Part shown: positions 1 through 11,993 of the stretch, in pieces
How the letters are laid out: each line of letters opens with the position of its first letter
Numbering within the stretch: position 1 is the first letter of the stretch
Origin: Anastatus disparis
Taxonomy: Eukaryota > Arthropoda > Insecta > Hymenoptera > Eupelmidae
Direction: 5' to 3'
DNA length: 64,000 nt
Assembly (NCBI GenBank): GCA_017163975.1
Contig: JAFFSR010000353.1
Location: forward strand, 3,194,501-3,258,500
The notes under the pieces: generated by a model
Told to the model about the DNA's origin: nothing
Seen by the model: the letters and a program-made list of their open reading frames with translations, nothing else
Database searches by the model: none
Translations under genes and position numbers: made by a program

Positions 1-1290
1 CACCTTTATTAAATTACTTTACTGTTCAATAATATATTTAATTATATTAATGAAATATTTAAATAATGTCAAAATTATTGTTTTATTCTTTCAATAAATT
101 TTGAATAATAACAAAAAGATATTTCATTGTTTTAAATAAATATTGTATGACTTATATTAAATTATTTCACTGGCCAATGAAATACCTAATCATTTTAATT
201 CAATATTTAGTTGCTTTGATGAATGTGTTTTTTCTCTTTATGAAATATATGATTGATTCTATGAAATATCTCATTGTCTTTTGGTCAAATAATTTGATTG
301 CTATATTATAATTAATTGAATTCATTAAATTAATTAAATTTTTAATTGATTCAAATATTTGATTTATCTTGTTCTATAAAATTATTTTATTACTTTTATT
401 ATTTAATTATATTGCGTCTATGAAATCAGTGATTAATTGAATTAATTATTATTTTTAACAATTAAATATTTTATTATTTATGTCCCAATTAAATATTTTG
501 TTGTATTAATTAATTTCTTTATCAGATCGATTAAATAATTATTTGATTATCTTAATGAAATATTTATTGAAACAAGCAGTTATTATTTAATAACATATTT
601 ACTAAATCAAATGAAATATAATGTTAAAATTAATATTTAATATTCTTGAAAAATATTTTTTTGTATAAGTTATCATCCTTTATACTCAAACAAATTCATG
701 TTTAAAATACGTGTCTTGCTAAGTGAATAACTTAGCAAAATATGTACTAAAGTTAATAAAAATTACAGAGAAATCTGATTAAATACTTGTTAAAATCAAG
801 TAAATCCACTATTTGATTCATCTACATAATTTATTTCATTCAAATAACACATATTTGAACTAAAAGAAGCATTTATAGTTTTAACAAAATCATTTAGTTC
901 GATGGTTTGATGATACAACCGCTTGGTGGCGTCGTTAATTTTCGATCTCGCAAGCGGTAAGAGGGCTTCTAAGTTGATATATAAGGAAGTTAAAAATCCA
1001 AGATAATACGTAAATTGTAATGCGAGCGAAATTTATGTTAGATTTACTGCGTGTGCGATCACTGTATAAAGCATACTAATGTTAGTATGTTAATAATTGT
1101 TATTCTTTACCATATAAATAAATGGAATCATAATCACCTGTCCTTCAATGAGTCATCAATTCATTGAAGTTAATAAATAAATGTAAATCACTGAAAGCAA
1201 ATACTGTTGATTAAAGACAGTATTTGTTCGATTAAAATATCTATAAATCGAATTAATTAAATATTTCTTTACTTTGAAGGAATATTTTAT
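1..1290. other. AT-rich stretch without a recognisable gene
   Basis: No supported gene. The first 700 bases are a degenerate mix of short A/T words such as TAATGAAATATTT and AATTAAATATT. A slightly richer patch near 905-1080 holds no long open frame. It may be decayed repeat or intergenic DNA. Confidence 0.5.
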
Positions 1291-1299
1291 TTGAGATAA

Positions 1300-1860
1300 C
1301 CGAATAATTAATCAATTTTTTGTTAAGACAATGAATTAATTTTATTAAATCTTAAAATTTTATTAAATTTAAAATATTCAATAAATTAAACTTTCATTTG
1401 AAAATATAAAATATTGAACTAATTTAATTTCAATATAGCATTAATATGATGAAATAATTAATTAGAAAAACAAATGGACATTTTAATTGATAATTTTTTT
1501 TATTAAAACAATGAATTAATTTTATTGAATCAATCTTCGCGACATTTAATAAGTAAAATATTTAATTGAAAATATAAAATATTATTTGATTTAATTTCAA
1601 TATGTATATTAATGTAATGAAATAATCAATTAGAAAAACAAATGGGCATTTTAATTGATTAAATTTTTTATAAAAACAATGAATTAATTTTATTGAATCA
1701 ATCTTCGCGACATTTAGTAAATCAAATATTTATTTGAAAATACAAAATATTATTTTTAACCAATATTTGTGATGTTTAGTAGAATCAAATATTTATTTAA
1801 AAAAAAGAAATATTTATTTGACTCAATTAAAATATTTGTATTAATGTAACAAAATATTTT
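1300..1860. repeat. ~170-180-bp tandem repeat, about three units
   Basis: The word AACAATGAATTAATTTTATT recurs near 1326, 1507 and 1675, so the period is about 168-181 bp. The last two units also share CAATCTTCGCGACATTTA and a block ending AAACAAATGGGCATTTTAAT. The outer units are diverged. This is a short satellite-like array. Confidence 0.75.
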
Positions 1861-2690
1861 ATGTGCCGCCCGCACCTAAGGGATTTCATTGATTCAATTA
1901 AGCCTTACTTAATCCAACTAAATTTTTTTTTCAGTGTGGTTTATGGATTAAAAAATTGCAAATTTGAGTATACAGTTGTAAAGAACATGTATGTATTATC
2001 AAAATATGTCTTTCCAAATCTCTCAGATGCCAAATCACACAGCAAAATCTTTAAATAACCCCACAAAAAATTGTTTCTGAGCGTAGGATAGCGTGTTTAG
2101 CTGAAAATATCTTCAATCTGATTTCAGAACTCAACAGAAAGTAGAAAAATATAGAAAAAGTGTTATTTAGAGCCATAATATAGTAATTTATTTTATTAAT
2201 AATGCTTAAAACCCCGTAAAAAAGCCAAAAAAAAAACGATTTTTGGCCGAAAATTGGGTGTGCCACTATTTTTTTTTGTAAACTAATGACGGCATCGTGA
2301 AGAGCAGGGAAAAATAGAGTTTAGTGCCTAGAAATCTGGGATGTGAAAACACTGATTTTAAATTTTAATGAGGTTTTCCGGAGCCAATTTTGAGGTTATG
2401 AGTTTCGTAAACAATTTTAATTATTTAGAAAGGAAAAACGTACTTTCATGATTTTTACAAGTCTCTGGAATGCAGAGCCTAGCTGTAAAAAAATAAAATC
2501 GAAAAATCACGTTTTTTAGCTTTATAACTCCTACATGGGGTTTAGGGGTCTGTAATTTTGTCTTTCTTAATATTTTTTGATAATCTTTTAAGTGACCCAT
2601 ATCAGATACGCCATTTAGGAGGGGACAAATTCACCATGATTATTTTGCTATAGCCTTTGTATAGTAATTATTTGCTACTGTTAAAATAAT
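1861..2690. other. no supported gene
   Basis: Short open frames occur by chance (for example 1861-2058), but none has a recognisable motif or splice context. The DNA is AT-rich single-copy-looking sequence leading into the satellite block. Confidence 0.4.
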
Positions 2691-2694
2691 AGAA

Positions 2695-3135
2695 ACATTT
2701 GAAAACTGATTTTCTTGGTATACTATTAATTTTAGAGCATTTTGAAAATTTTTAAAAAAGTTGTTTTTTTTATTATTTTTCTATTTCACGAAAACCATTC
2801 GATTGATTTGCTCCAAAATTTTTATGCAAGTTATTCGCTATTGTCTAAAGAAAATATGATTTGGAAAACTAATTTTCTCAGTGCAGTTTTAATTTGAGAG
2901 GATTTTGAAAATTTTCATACAAATATTTATTTTTCATTTATCTTCTTTCATAGCGTGGTTACAATTAGAAATTTCGTTGTCATCGTTCTTTTAAAGTATA
3001 AATTTATAAATAAATATTAATGTTAGACAATTTTTTTATATTAAAATCACATTTAAATAAATATAAAAAAATTAATGAAACTCAAAGAGATCTATGAGAA
3101 AGCATTCCGCCAAAGCACTTCGCAGCGTTTTTCTA
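2695..3135. repeat. Satellite monomers plus shared boundary segment (copy 1)
   Basis: Two diverged copies of the ~163-bp satellite monomer lie at about 2698-2930, recognised by GAAAACTGATTTTCTT, TTTTAGAGCATTTTGAAAA and GATTTGCTCCAAAATTT. They are followed at 3040-3135 by a boundary segment including TCTATGAGAAAGCATT and CGCCAAAGCACTTCGCAGCG. The same boundary appears near 13000-13065 and, shortened, near 16900-16950. Confidence 0.7.
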
Positions 3136-4588
3136 TATGACTTATAAGCAGATAAGCTGTCATTAAAGCTACATTTTACATAATATCCTATGCTATATGC
3201 TTCATAAAGTTGGAAAGCAGTCTCACTCATTGTAGGCTTTAGTAAACATTCAAAATCAGCATAAATAATAAAAGGAACTTTTTCGCTCTTATAATAATCT
3301 TCAAATTTCAGAATGCTGTTCTGAGAGTAAGGTAGATTAATTCGACAATAATTCAAATATTTACAATTATTTTCATGAACTTGTAAATATCTTTCACAAT
3401 AAAATGATTTTACATGTGTCTTAGATAGTTCAGATCTCAGAAGACGAGACATGTTTTTTATCCAAACGTAGTGGTATTTAGGTAAACTCCTATCGTCAGA
3501 ATGATTATCTTTTCCATACTTATCGATGTAAAAGTCTTGGATGATGAATAGATTGACATGCTTTTTCTTTTTTTCCAATATAATGTAGCAAGGTGATACT
3601 TCAAACTTTTGTCCAAACTTCTTCAACATGTTTACATTTACTGAAATATTATTCATTTCTTCAAATTTTGGAACATTTTTAAATGTCACTGGAAATTCTA
3701 TGTTATCAAATTTCAACCTGTTCCCATGCTTGCTATATTGATTAACTCTATTAGTATTAGTTTCACTTGGATATATTGCTGAGAGGATAGCATACTTAAA
3801 ACATTGAATGTCATTGTTACGAACATTGACATATGGTTTTTTTCTTTTGTATAAATGGTGGTAGAGGAATGTACGAGCTGCCCTTGATCGGAGAATATTT
3901 TGTCATATTTATACTCAGACTTATAATACATTTTAGAGTCCAGCCAGAATCTTTTTCCTGAAATTCTTCTATCTGTGTTAAAATAGAATCTTTGATATTT
4001 ATTTTGAACCATTCTTCTAGATCCGTTGGCATAAAAATTGAAGTACTTGTGGTTGTAAAATATTTAATATCTGTTAATCTTCACTACTTTTCTGTATAGA
4101 AAATTCTGCGGTGGAATCTGAATTCACTTTCAGAGCACTATATTCTTCCAAGCATGACTGTGCATGTACTTTAATGAGTTCTTTAGCGTCAAAAAAACGT
4201 TTAAAAAACTTAAAATATCCACATGATCTATATTTACCACTACGCCAGTTCTAATTCTGTTTTTAAAAGCTGACTGCACATCTCGCTATTCAACAGAAGC
4301 TTCTGTTTCTTTAGATTGCAGACCACCTCCTCGTTGAAGATGATGTTCAAATTGAACTTGAGTATCCGAGAGATGTAACACACAAGTTTGACATCTCTGC
4401 TTTCCTCCTCTTGTAAGATCAGAATTGACAATGTTTTCATTTAATTTCTCTAAACTACCATTGCACATATCTATCCAATAATGGAGATCGGTATTGTTCA
4501 GTTCATTTACATTTTGTAAAGTATCACGGAGTAGTTGCACAAGACGTTCAAAGAAATTAATTGAAGACATTTTTTTCTTTTTATTCAA
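3072..4588 (-). pseudogene. Polinton/Maverick-like DNA polymerase B, N-terminal part, frameshifted and truncated
   Basis: The minus strand encodes pieces of a large protein that I recognise as the N-terminal half of the protein-primed type B DNA polymerases carried by Polinton/Maverick-type elements in insects. The clearest part is 3072-3848. It has a cysteine cluster around residues 107-124 of the 3072-3716 frame, then YADFECLL, where the D and E (residues 154 and 156) match the Exo I motif of the 3'-5' proofreading domain. Upstream, 3817-4032 carries the module with DSGWTLK and GSSYIPLP in another frame, so a shift lies in the A-run near 3840. A further shift and a stop separate it from 4050-4588, which starts MSSINFFERL. 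The polymerase palm domain is absent: coding similarity stops near 3135, where the satellite boundary segment supplies an unrelated tail. It is a dead fragment; assignment to the family is fairly sure, the exact element is not. Confidence 0.7.
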
Positions 4589-4639
4589 AATAACCTTTCA
4601 CAAACACAAACTTTTACGATTAGTAAAGTTTAGTACCGA

Positions 4640-5260
4640 TGACTATGTACACTCACGACTCCTCTGACGAAGTATACTCATCCAGAAAACTTCAGTCCTT
4701 TTTAAAGGTAAAGTTAACATAAGGAGAGATGGAAAATTCAAATAATTAACCAATAGTAAAACGGAGTGCAAGTTTTGCAGAAAAAAAGAGAGGTTCTCAC
4801 GGGTAGGAATGAATTTTTTACCTTTTTTAACCTACCAAAATCATTTCTTAGTTTTAACCAATGAGGTTTGAGCGATTTTCCATCGTCCAATCTTAAAAAG
4901 TTAGAGGCGGAGTTACTATCATCTTTTAGTTCAACCAGTGAAAACTGACCTAATTTCCATCGTCCAATCTTAAAAAAGTAAGAGGGGGAATTGCTTGTCA
5001 TAAACTTACGATTTGAAAATTTTCTATTCTCATTTCTTGGTATTAATTCATACTGAAACATCCAAGCTACGAGATGGCTAGAACTTGTGATTACCATATG
5101 CTGTTCAAAAATTATATCATGCAGTCTGCGGAAGAAGAAAGCATTTATATATGTGATATTCAAGGCTTTCAAAGAATATCAGAAGATTCTTTTATTTTTA
5201 GTTAGTTTCCTCAATTTTAGAAATACAGCTTTACCTACAGTTTATGTATAAAAATCTCCA
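4640..5260. other. Non-coding stretch with a 76-bp duplicated block
   Basis: TTTCCATCGTCCAATCTTAA occurs at 4877 and again at 4953, each followed by AAAAGT(T)AGAGG-type sequence, so a block of about 76 bp is duplicated in tandem. A CCAAT word lies in each copy. A 144-codon minus-strand frame (4738-5172) runs through the duplication, but it has no recognisable motif and I do not call it a gene. The position just upstream of the minus-strand polymerase fragment would suit an old promoter region; that is only a guess. Confidence 0.4.
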
Positions 5261-5265
5261 ATTAC

Positions 5266-6061
5266 ATGGGAGCAACTAAATACAGAAGAAAAATGCATGG
5301 CTCAGGGGGTGGAAAGGTTCCATCACGGTACAGCATGGAATTCCGGAGATATTCCATATCATCGTCTACAATGTGTTTTCCAAATCTGCTCGCAAGGAAT
5401 CAAAAAATTATTCGTCAAAGGAGAGCAGAAAGTGCAATGATTGAAAAATCTTTTACTAAGTGTGTAAGTAAAAATATATTAAAATTATTTTTTATATTAA
5501 AATTAAACATTTTCTTAATACTTTTTTATACTTTTTTATACTTTTTATACTTTTTTTTATACTTTTTTATACTTTTTTATACTTTTTTATACTTTTTTAT
5601 ACTTTTTTCATAATTTTTATTATTTTTTTCATACTTTTTAATAATTTTTTCATACTTTTTAATACTTTTTCCATACTTTCTAATACTTTTTTCATACTTT
5701 TATATTATAGTTCAATTATTCTGTTTAATTTATTCGCAGGTCAATTTCAAATGTTAAAGATTTCGGCTGTCCAGCATTAGAAGAAATAATAAGTGATAAG
5801 CGCCACTTCGGCTTGAACCACGTGTTCTGTATAAGAATAAAAAGACCCGTGTGTGCAGTTAGTAATGCGATTGCTATACGAGCATGGCTACGAAATTACT
5901 TAAATATTAATGATAAAGATGAAGTTGATAATTATTCTAAACAAAACAAAAAAATGAAATATACATGCTTATATTTTGCAAATGAATATATTTTTTATAT
6001 TTTTTTATTATTATCTTATCAAAATACTATAATAATTGCATTTCTAAAAAGAAAAAAATAG
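5266..6061 (+). other. Possible two-exon gene remnant of unknown function
   Basis: A first candidate exon opens at ATG 5266 and encodes a basic peptide beginning MGATKYRRKMHGSGGG; it stays open to a good donor (AAGTGT|GTAAGT) at about 5463-5464. A candidate acceptor (ATTCGCAG|GT) lies near 5739-5740, and the sequence after it has a long open frame through 6061 containing DFGCPALEEIISDKRHFG and AIRAWLRNYLN. The phases do not match: joining at these two sites puts the second exon in a frame that stops after a few codons. Either the true splice sites differ or the gene is broken. I do not recognise the family. The intervening ~275 bases contain the ACTTTTTTAT minisatellite. Confidence 0.35.
5515..5710. 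repeat. ACTTTTTTAT minisatellite
   Basis: About fifteen copies of a 10-12-base unit (ATACTTTTTTAT and variants such as ATACTTTTTCAT) run head to tail inside the putative intron. The array creates a spurious phenylalanine/leucine-rich open frame. Confidence 0.85.
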
Positions 6062-6380
6062 TTGTATGTGATTTTAAAAATAAAAATTTTATTGATGATT
6101 ATTAGAATTTCATTTAATATTCCCAAACCAACTACTATTTTTAATTATAATATGTACATTTGAATGGAAGAATTTTTTTTATAAATTAGATTATATTACA
6201 GGAAGGCTCATGAAATAAGCGAGTTTAAACTCTTTTATTAAATTTTATGAACTATTATTTTTTTTTTTATTGAATTAAAATTTTTATTACATATACATAT
6301 TTTCTGCTAGTTACAAAATTCTTTTTACATTTATATAAAATAAAAACAGAAACATAAAATTTATTTTTTTTTACAATTTT
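6062..6380. other. AT-rich intergenic DNA
   Basis: No gene seen. It separates the unknown plus-strand remnant from the 3' end of the minus-strand spliced gene. Confidence 0.4.
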
Positions 6381-7327
6381 TTAATCAATATATGTGATAT
6401 CTTCTTTTATAACGGGACCACTGCATGAAGTCACTATGACCTCATCCTCCTGGGTTGATTTAGGAAACCTGGCATTCTCATCATCCTTCTGGTTTGACTT
6501 AGGAAGCCTGGCATTCATGATGATTTTTTTCCCCGAGTTTTTAAGCCGCAAGATTCGTCTTGGAAGAGGTCTATTCTCCTGAAGAAAAGTACTATCATTC
6601 ATGTCTGAAAATTAAAAAAAATTAATTAGTTATTTAAATAAATAAACCTTTGCGAATTAAATTATTTTTTTATTTTTAATACTTACTCATGTAAAGTCGC
6701 GATGGTCCAGGTTTCGGCGAATTTTTCCGAGCGGGAGTTGTTGCTTTCTTCGACGCTAAAACAGAAAAATAAATTTTGTTTTTTTGTTTTTTCACTTACC
6801 CTGAAGACCTGAAAGTCCGGCTATCGGTGAGTTCTCCCGAAGAGGAGTGGCTGCAACCTTCTTTGATTCTGAAACAGAAAAAATATATTAAATTTAATAT
6901 AAAAATTCAATTTTGAATTATGTAATAAGAAAATAAAATTTACTTTCTGCGTTGTAGAATGTCCTGACCTTTTTCGATTTCTTTTAGTGGCACGAGGAAC
7001 AAGTGGGTGAGGTACCACTAGAACTCGAACTCGAGCTGGACGTCCTGACCCTCCAAGAGCCCTTTCTTTTTAATGTTCGTTTTTTTGGGCTTGGGCTCGG
7101 CCTTGAACTCGGCCTTAGGCTTGCCCTTGGGGTTTCCATCCTCTCAAATAGCTAAAGTACTAAAACAAGAAAAAAGATTAAATTTTAGAGAATCCAAAAA
7201 AAAAATTTTTAATTATGAGAAAATAATTATTAATAAATAAATATACTTGCGTGCTCTAATGGCATCCATTGCATAACTTAAATGATTCATCATTGTTAAT
7301 AGTAATGAGCCATTCCTCATCAGCCAT
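6381..7327 (-). pseudogene. Small spliced gene with duplicated exons and one internal stop
   Basis: At least four minus-strand exons with good splice borders can be chained: 6944-7159, 6800-6868, 6687-6755 and 6381-6604 (stop TAA at 6381). The phases agree at all three junctions (each intron after the first base of a codon). The two middle exons, 69 nt each, are clearly duplicates: one encodes SKKVAATPLRENSPIAGLSG and the other SKKATTPARKNSPKPGPSR. The last exon encodes an acidic tail with two copies of NARLPKS/NARFPKS. The first exon has an ATG at 7138 and a Ser/Pro/Arg-rich start (METPRASLRPSS) with a run of serines, but in the frame that fits the splicing it has one TAA after SCH. A further candidate exon (7247-7327) begins MADEEWLITINNDE and also has an early stop. 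It resembles a low-complexity nuclear protein; function is unknown. It is either a recent pseudogene or contains a sequence error. Confidence 0.5.
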
Positions 7328-7917
7328 TAAATACGATCCCACATGTCTTAGATACTATTTTTCGATTTGCTAGGCATTTTTTTTTTAATTTACTGAAGTT
7401 TAATCTAGTGAAAATTTGCCGGAACTTGGGAGAAGACTGGATACTGAACATGACATGTGCCCTGATATTTATACAAAAAAATTTACAAAAATTACCTACC
7501 TGCAGAAAAAAATTTTTTAACAACCCTCCGAGTATTTTCCACGCCCTCTCTTCAATCTAAAAAAGAATGCTTTCGCAAAGGGCTTTGTTCTCAAAATTAA
7601 ATGACCAATATATCGTTTCAGGAAAAGAGTAAGAGACCTCTTTTCTCAAAAAAGATAAAATAAAATAACAGGTGACTTTCAAAAATATAAACCTGTCAAG
7701 AAAACCTTTTCTGAAAAGAAAAAAAATTCATCAATAGCCTTATTTTTTTAATTTAATACATGGGTGTAGAATGGGCACAATAAGAGTTTCAATTTTTAAA
7801 GAAATAGGTGTTTTGAAAGAAAAAAAAAGATCATAAGATTATAAACATGAAAAACAAAAAAAGCTTCCTTTCTCAGTAAAAGAAAACATATTTTTATGAA
7901 AAGGAAAAAAAAGGTCT
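7328..7917. other. No gene seen
   Basis: A/T-rich sequence with purine-rich runs. It leads into the diverged ~120-bp repeat units below. Confidence 0.35.
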
Positions 7918-8965
7918 CTTTCCCACAAAATGAAAACAAGTGACTTTGAATAGTAAAGTATTGTGAAAGTGACCAAAGGGAAAATATCCATCGATCAGGA
8001 GCAGGCGGCTTAAAAAAACTGTCATATAGATGAAAAAAAAAAAACATGCAGAGGTAAAACAATGACGAGACCGAAAAAAAACGAGTGCCAGTTACAATTT
8101 TTAAGTTCTTGCTATTTTCGGATCAGTGGTTTATGGTATTGAAGGTTTTCTGTGTATACCTGCACTCAAAGACATTAGGCGCCGCATGTATCCTTCAGCG
8201 TTGCGTGAAGCGCCGATTGCATTAAGATTATCGGAGCAATCAGAGTCCGTTTTCAGCACACTGACTGCGCCGACTTAGTGGCGCTGCGGGGAAGCAAAAG
8301 AGAAAGGGTCACTAGCAAACATAAAGTTTTTCGTTGGATGGAGAGTCTTTTTCGTAGCGCTGCCCACTATGCGTTTTCTTGAACGTTACACGAAAATTTA
8401 CCTGCTTTTAGGAGAGAAGGAAAAGAATGTCCTTTCTCTCAATCCAGTACACTGTGTGTGTGTGTGTTCTCTTTTGAGTCGCAGGTGCATGAAAATAATG
8501 AATCATGCAACCTTTAGGAATACAAAAGGAAACTATAAATTTGACTTCTAATATATTTTTTTTTCAAGTCACTGTTTTTATGCCCTGTCTTTATTTTTTT
8601 TTTAAATCTTTTTTTTCGAGAAAAAAATTTATTAAAAGGGTCAGCTATCGTTTCTCATCTTGTTTTAAAAAAAGAGAACTCTTATTTCAAGAAGATAAGG
8701 AAAAATATTCTATTGTTCAGAAGCAGGTGGCTTAAAGAAAAAAGTCAAAAAGATGAAAATCTTGAAAAACACGCAATCGTAAACATTAATCTTTTTGAAA
8801 TGCCTCAGTAAAAGAAAACATATTTTTACGAAAAGAAAAAGGTCTCTTTTCTAAAAAATTGAAACAAATGACTTTGAATAGTAGAGTATTGTGAAAGTGA
8901 CCAAAGGGAAAATATCTATCGATCAAAAGCAGGTGGCTTAAAGAAAAAAGTCATAGGGATGAAAA
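7918..8965. repeat. Dispersed ~120-bp repeat, two full copies and one partial
   Basis: 7918-8043 and 8846-8965 share long blocks: TGACTTTGAATAGTA, AGTATTGTGAAAGTGACC and AAAGGGAAAATATC, then GATCA-AGCAGG-GGCTTAAA and a GATGAAAAAA end. A third partial copy lies at 8700-8760 (TTCAGAAGCAGGTGGCTTAA). The copies are in direct orientation. Confidence 0.75.
8160..8300. other. Local GC-rich, non-repetitive patch
   Basis: This ~140-bp stretch is much richer in G+C and CpG than its surroundings (for example GGCGCCGCATG, GTGAAGCGCCGATTGC, TAGTGGCGCTGCGGGG). I find no open frame or RNA gene in it. It could be part of an unrecognised element or a regulatory island. Confidence 0.35.
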
Positions 8966-8999
8966 AAAAAACAAAAACATGCAATCGTAAACATTAATT

Positions 9000-9320
9000 T
9001 TTCAAAAGAAAAAAAACATCTTGGGACTCCCAACCGTATGGGGCCACCTACAAATCAAACAAAGAAAAGGTAACTCTTATGGGTTGGGCGTGAATAAAAA
9101 AAATGAAATTCAAAAAATCACACGGAGAAGGGGCTACTCTTATTTGCTTATACACATGTCGGATTCTCGATCACATAGAGTAGGGAAGGGTGGACATGAA
9201 TAAAAACTGGAATTCAAAAAATCGCTCAAAGAATGGGATACTCTTATGGGCTTATACACACGTCAGATTCTCGATCACTTTGAGGAGAGAGAGGGTGATC
9301 CAGAATGTAGGTGATCCGAT
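9000..9320. repeat. ~107-bp tandem repeat
   Basis: ATTCAAAAAATC starts units near 9105 and 9212; each is followed by TACTCTTAT, GCTTATACACA and GATTCTCGATCAC. A diverged unit lies upstream near 9000-9100. Confidence 0.7.
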
Positions 9321-9489
9321 ATGCCTATAGCTTATCTACTGTAATCAAATCTTGCGCACTCAATTTAAGGCACTTTTTGACGATGGAAAATTCTGAAAAT
9401 TGGCATAGACTTAATGTGTTTCTAAAATTAAAAAGAAATTTTTTTTTCTATATTTCCAAAAAATCCATATTCTTGTCTAGAAAGCCTAT

Positions 9490-9593
9490 TCGGAGAAAAG
9501 AAAAAATACAAGTTCATTTTTTTCATTAAAAAATCATATTTTGCAGGTTCAGCTGAATCTGTTTCCCCGAGATGAGGTGTCTCCTTGTTAGTG
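9490..9593 (-). repeat. Truncated end of the CACTRAYAAGGAG palindromic element
   Basis: The segment ends CTCCTTGTTAGTG and includes CAGCTGAATCTGTTTCCCC. It matches the right-hand end of the palindrome at 40229-41630 (ends CTCCTTATCAGTG with TCTGTTTCCCAGAGG). Only one end is present here. Confidence 0.6.
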
Positions 9594-10423
9594 TCAATAT
9601 TTATGACACAGATAGTTGTACAGTAACAAATCGGTATTTTGTTTTGATTTTGCTTCAAAGTTATAGGCATTATTTTTTCCTTCAAATCGGCTCATTATTC
9701 AGTAGATAAAAAATATTATTACTAAAAATTTTTTTTCTTATTTTTCATTAATTTGTACATTTTTGGACTCAGGGAGTCGAAAAAAGTAGTTTCCAGAAAA
9801 TGTCTGTATGTATTAAGTGTGTGTGTGTATGATGTCAGTTAGTAAATTATATCTCAAAAACTATCTTATTGCTTCTAATTTCGCATAAAATTTATTTTTT
9901 TGTCCAACTTGCTGGAAAGCTATTAATAATTGGTTCTTCTAGCGTAGTTTTAATTTTAGAGTCGTTTATAAAAAACAAAAAATTTCGATTTCTCATTTTT
10001 CTGGTTTTTTTCATTTACAACTCGATGAATTCGCTTCAAAATTTGCATGGAAATTATTTGTGATTGCCCAAATGAAATAAATTTCTAGAAACTGATTTTC
10101 TTAGCTAAGTTTTAATTTAAAAGCATTTTGAAATTTTCGAAAAATATGTTTATATTCATCAAGCCAATATAATTTTAAAAACCGCTCGATGGAATTACTA
10201 CAAATTTTCCATACAACTTAATTTTTCGATTAACTGGTGCGAAAGCTATTGCGAATTGGTTTCCTTAGAGTATTTTTATTTTTTTAGCCACTTTAGTCAT
10301 TTTAAAAAAATTTCGATTTTTCATTTTTTTGTACTTTACGTAAACTACTTGAAGAATTTGTTTGAAAATTTGTATGGAACATATCTTCAACTTTCAGAAA
10401 AAGAAAAACTTTTGAAAACTGAT

Positions 10424-11800
10424 TTTCTTAGTGCACTTTTAATTTTAGAGCATTTCTAAAATTTTTAAAAAAATTTTTAATATTCCTATTTTTTCTATTT
10501 TACGAAAACTATTTGATAGATTTGCTCCAAAATTTGTATGCAAGTTATTCACTACTGTCTGAAGAAAAGAAGCTTTGGAAAACTGATTTTCTAAAAGCAG
10601 TTTTAATTTTAGAGCATTTTGAAAATTTTGAAAAAAATTTTTATTTTTCATTTATTTTCTATTTTGTGTAAACCATACTATAAATTTTCTCCAAAATTTT
10701 TATACAATCAATTTGCTATTGTCTAAAGAGAATAAGCTTTCGAAAACTAATTTTCTTAGTGTGGTTACGATTTTAGATAATTATAGAGATTTAAAAAAAA
10801 ATTTCGATTCGTTTTTATTTATATTTCATTTTACGTAAAGTACTTGATAGATTTGTTCTAAAATTTGCAGGAAAATCATTTACGACTGCCAAAAGAAGGA
10901 AAATTTGTAAAAATTAATTTTCTTAGCGTAGCTTTAATTTTAGAGCATTTTTAAAATTTTTTAAAAATTTTCATTTTTTTTTTCATTTTATGAAAACTAT
11001 TTGATAGATTTGCTCCAAAATTTGTATGCAAGTTATTCACTACTGTCTGAAGAAAAGAAGCTTTGGAAAACTAATTTTCTAAGAGCAGTTTTTATTTTAG
11101 AACATTTTAAAAATTTTTTAAAAAATTTTTATCTTTTATTTATTTTCTATTTTGTGTAAACCATACTATAAATTTTCTCTAAAATTTTTATACAATCAAT
11201 TTGCCATTGTCTAAAGAGAATAAGCTTTCGAAAACTAATTTTCTTAGTGTGGTTACGATTTTAGAGGATTTTAGAGATTTAAAAAAAAAATTTCGATTCG
11301 TTTTTATTTATATTTTATTTTACGTAAAGTACTTGATAGATTTGTTCTAAAACATGCAAGAAAATTATTTACGACTGCCGAAAAAAGGAAAATTTTCAAA
11401 AATTAATTTTCCTAAAATAGCTTTAATTTTAGAGCATTTTTAACATTTTTTTTTAAATTTTCATTTTTTTTTTATTTTACGAAAACCATTTAATAGATTT
11501 GCTCCAAAATTTGTATGCAAGCTATTCGCGACTGTCTGAAGAAAACAAGCTTTGGAAAACTAATTTTCTGAGAGCAGTTTTAATATTAGAGCATTTTGAA
11601 TATTTTTAAAAAAATTTTTATTTTTTATTTATTTTCTATTTAGTGTAAACCATTCCATAAATTTTCTCCAAAATTTTTATACGATTAATTCGCTATTGTC
11701 TGAAGAAAATAAACTTTCAAAAACTAATTTTCTTAGAGTGGTTACAATTTTAGAGAATTTTTAAGATTTAAAAAAAAAGTTGGATTCTTTTCTTATTTTT
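10424..11800. repeat. Three-monomer higher-order repeat, period ~490 bp
   Basis: Monomers follow the order C-A-B three times. Type C starts TTAGCGTAGCTTTAAT (or GTGCAC), type A TAAGAGCAGTTTT, type B TTAGTGTGGTTACGATTTTA. Type A begins near 10587, 11077 and 11569 and type C near 10424, 10920 and 11408, spacings of 488-496 bp, while adjacent monomers are only ~163 bp apart and less alike. This is a higher-order repeat, made by amplifying the trimer. Confidence 0.8.
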
Positions 11801-11917
11801 TCTTATTTTGCTTTCTCATAGAGAAAGCATTGTATCGATAATAAAAAATTTTTTCTATTTTTTTTATCAATTTCCACATATTTGGACTCAGGGAGAAGGA
11901 AAAAGTGGTTTCGAGAA

Positions 11918-11993
11918 TGTGTGTGTGTGTGTGTGTGCGTGTGTGTGTGCGTGTGTGTGTTTGCGTGTGTGTGGGTGTGTGTGTGTGTGTCTG
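11918..11993. repeat. TG microsatellite
   Basis: About 75 bases of nearly pure TG with occasional C. It sits in the duplicated segment at the same place as a short TG run near 9817-9832 and resembles the TG run at 15556-15635. Confidence 0.95.

Noticed and set aside
4738..5172. 144-codon minus-strand frame as a gene
   Set aside because: No motif recognised, and it runs through a 76-bp tandem duplication without any codon-level sign of selection.
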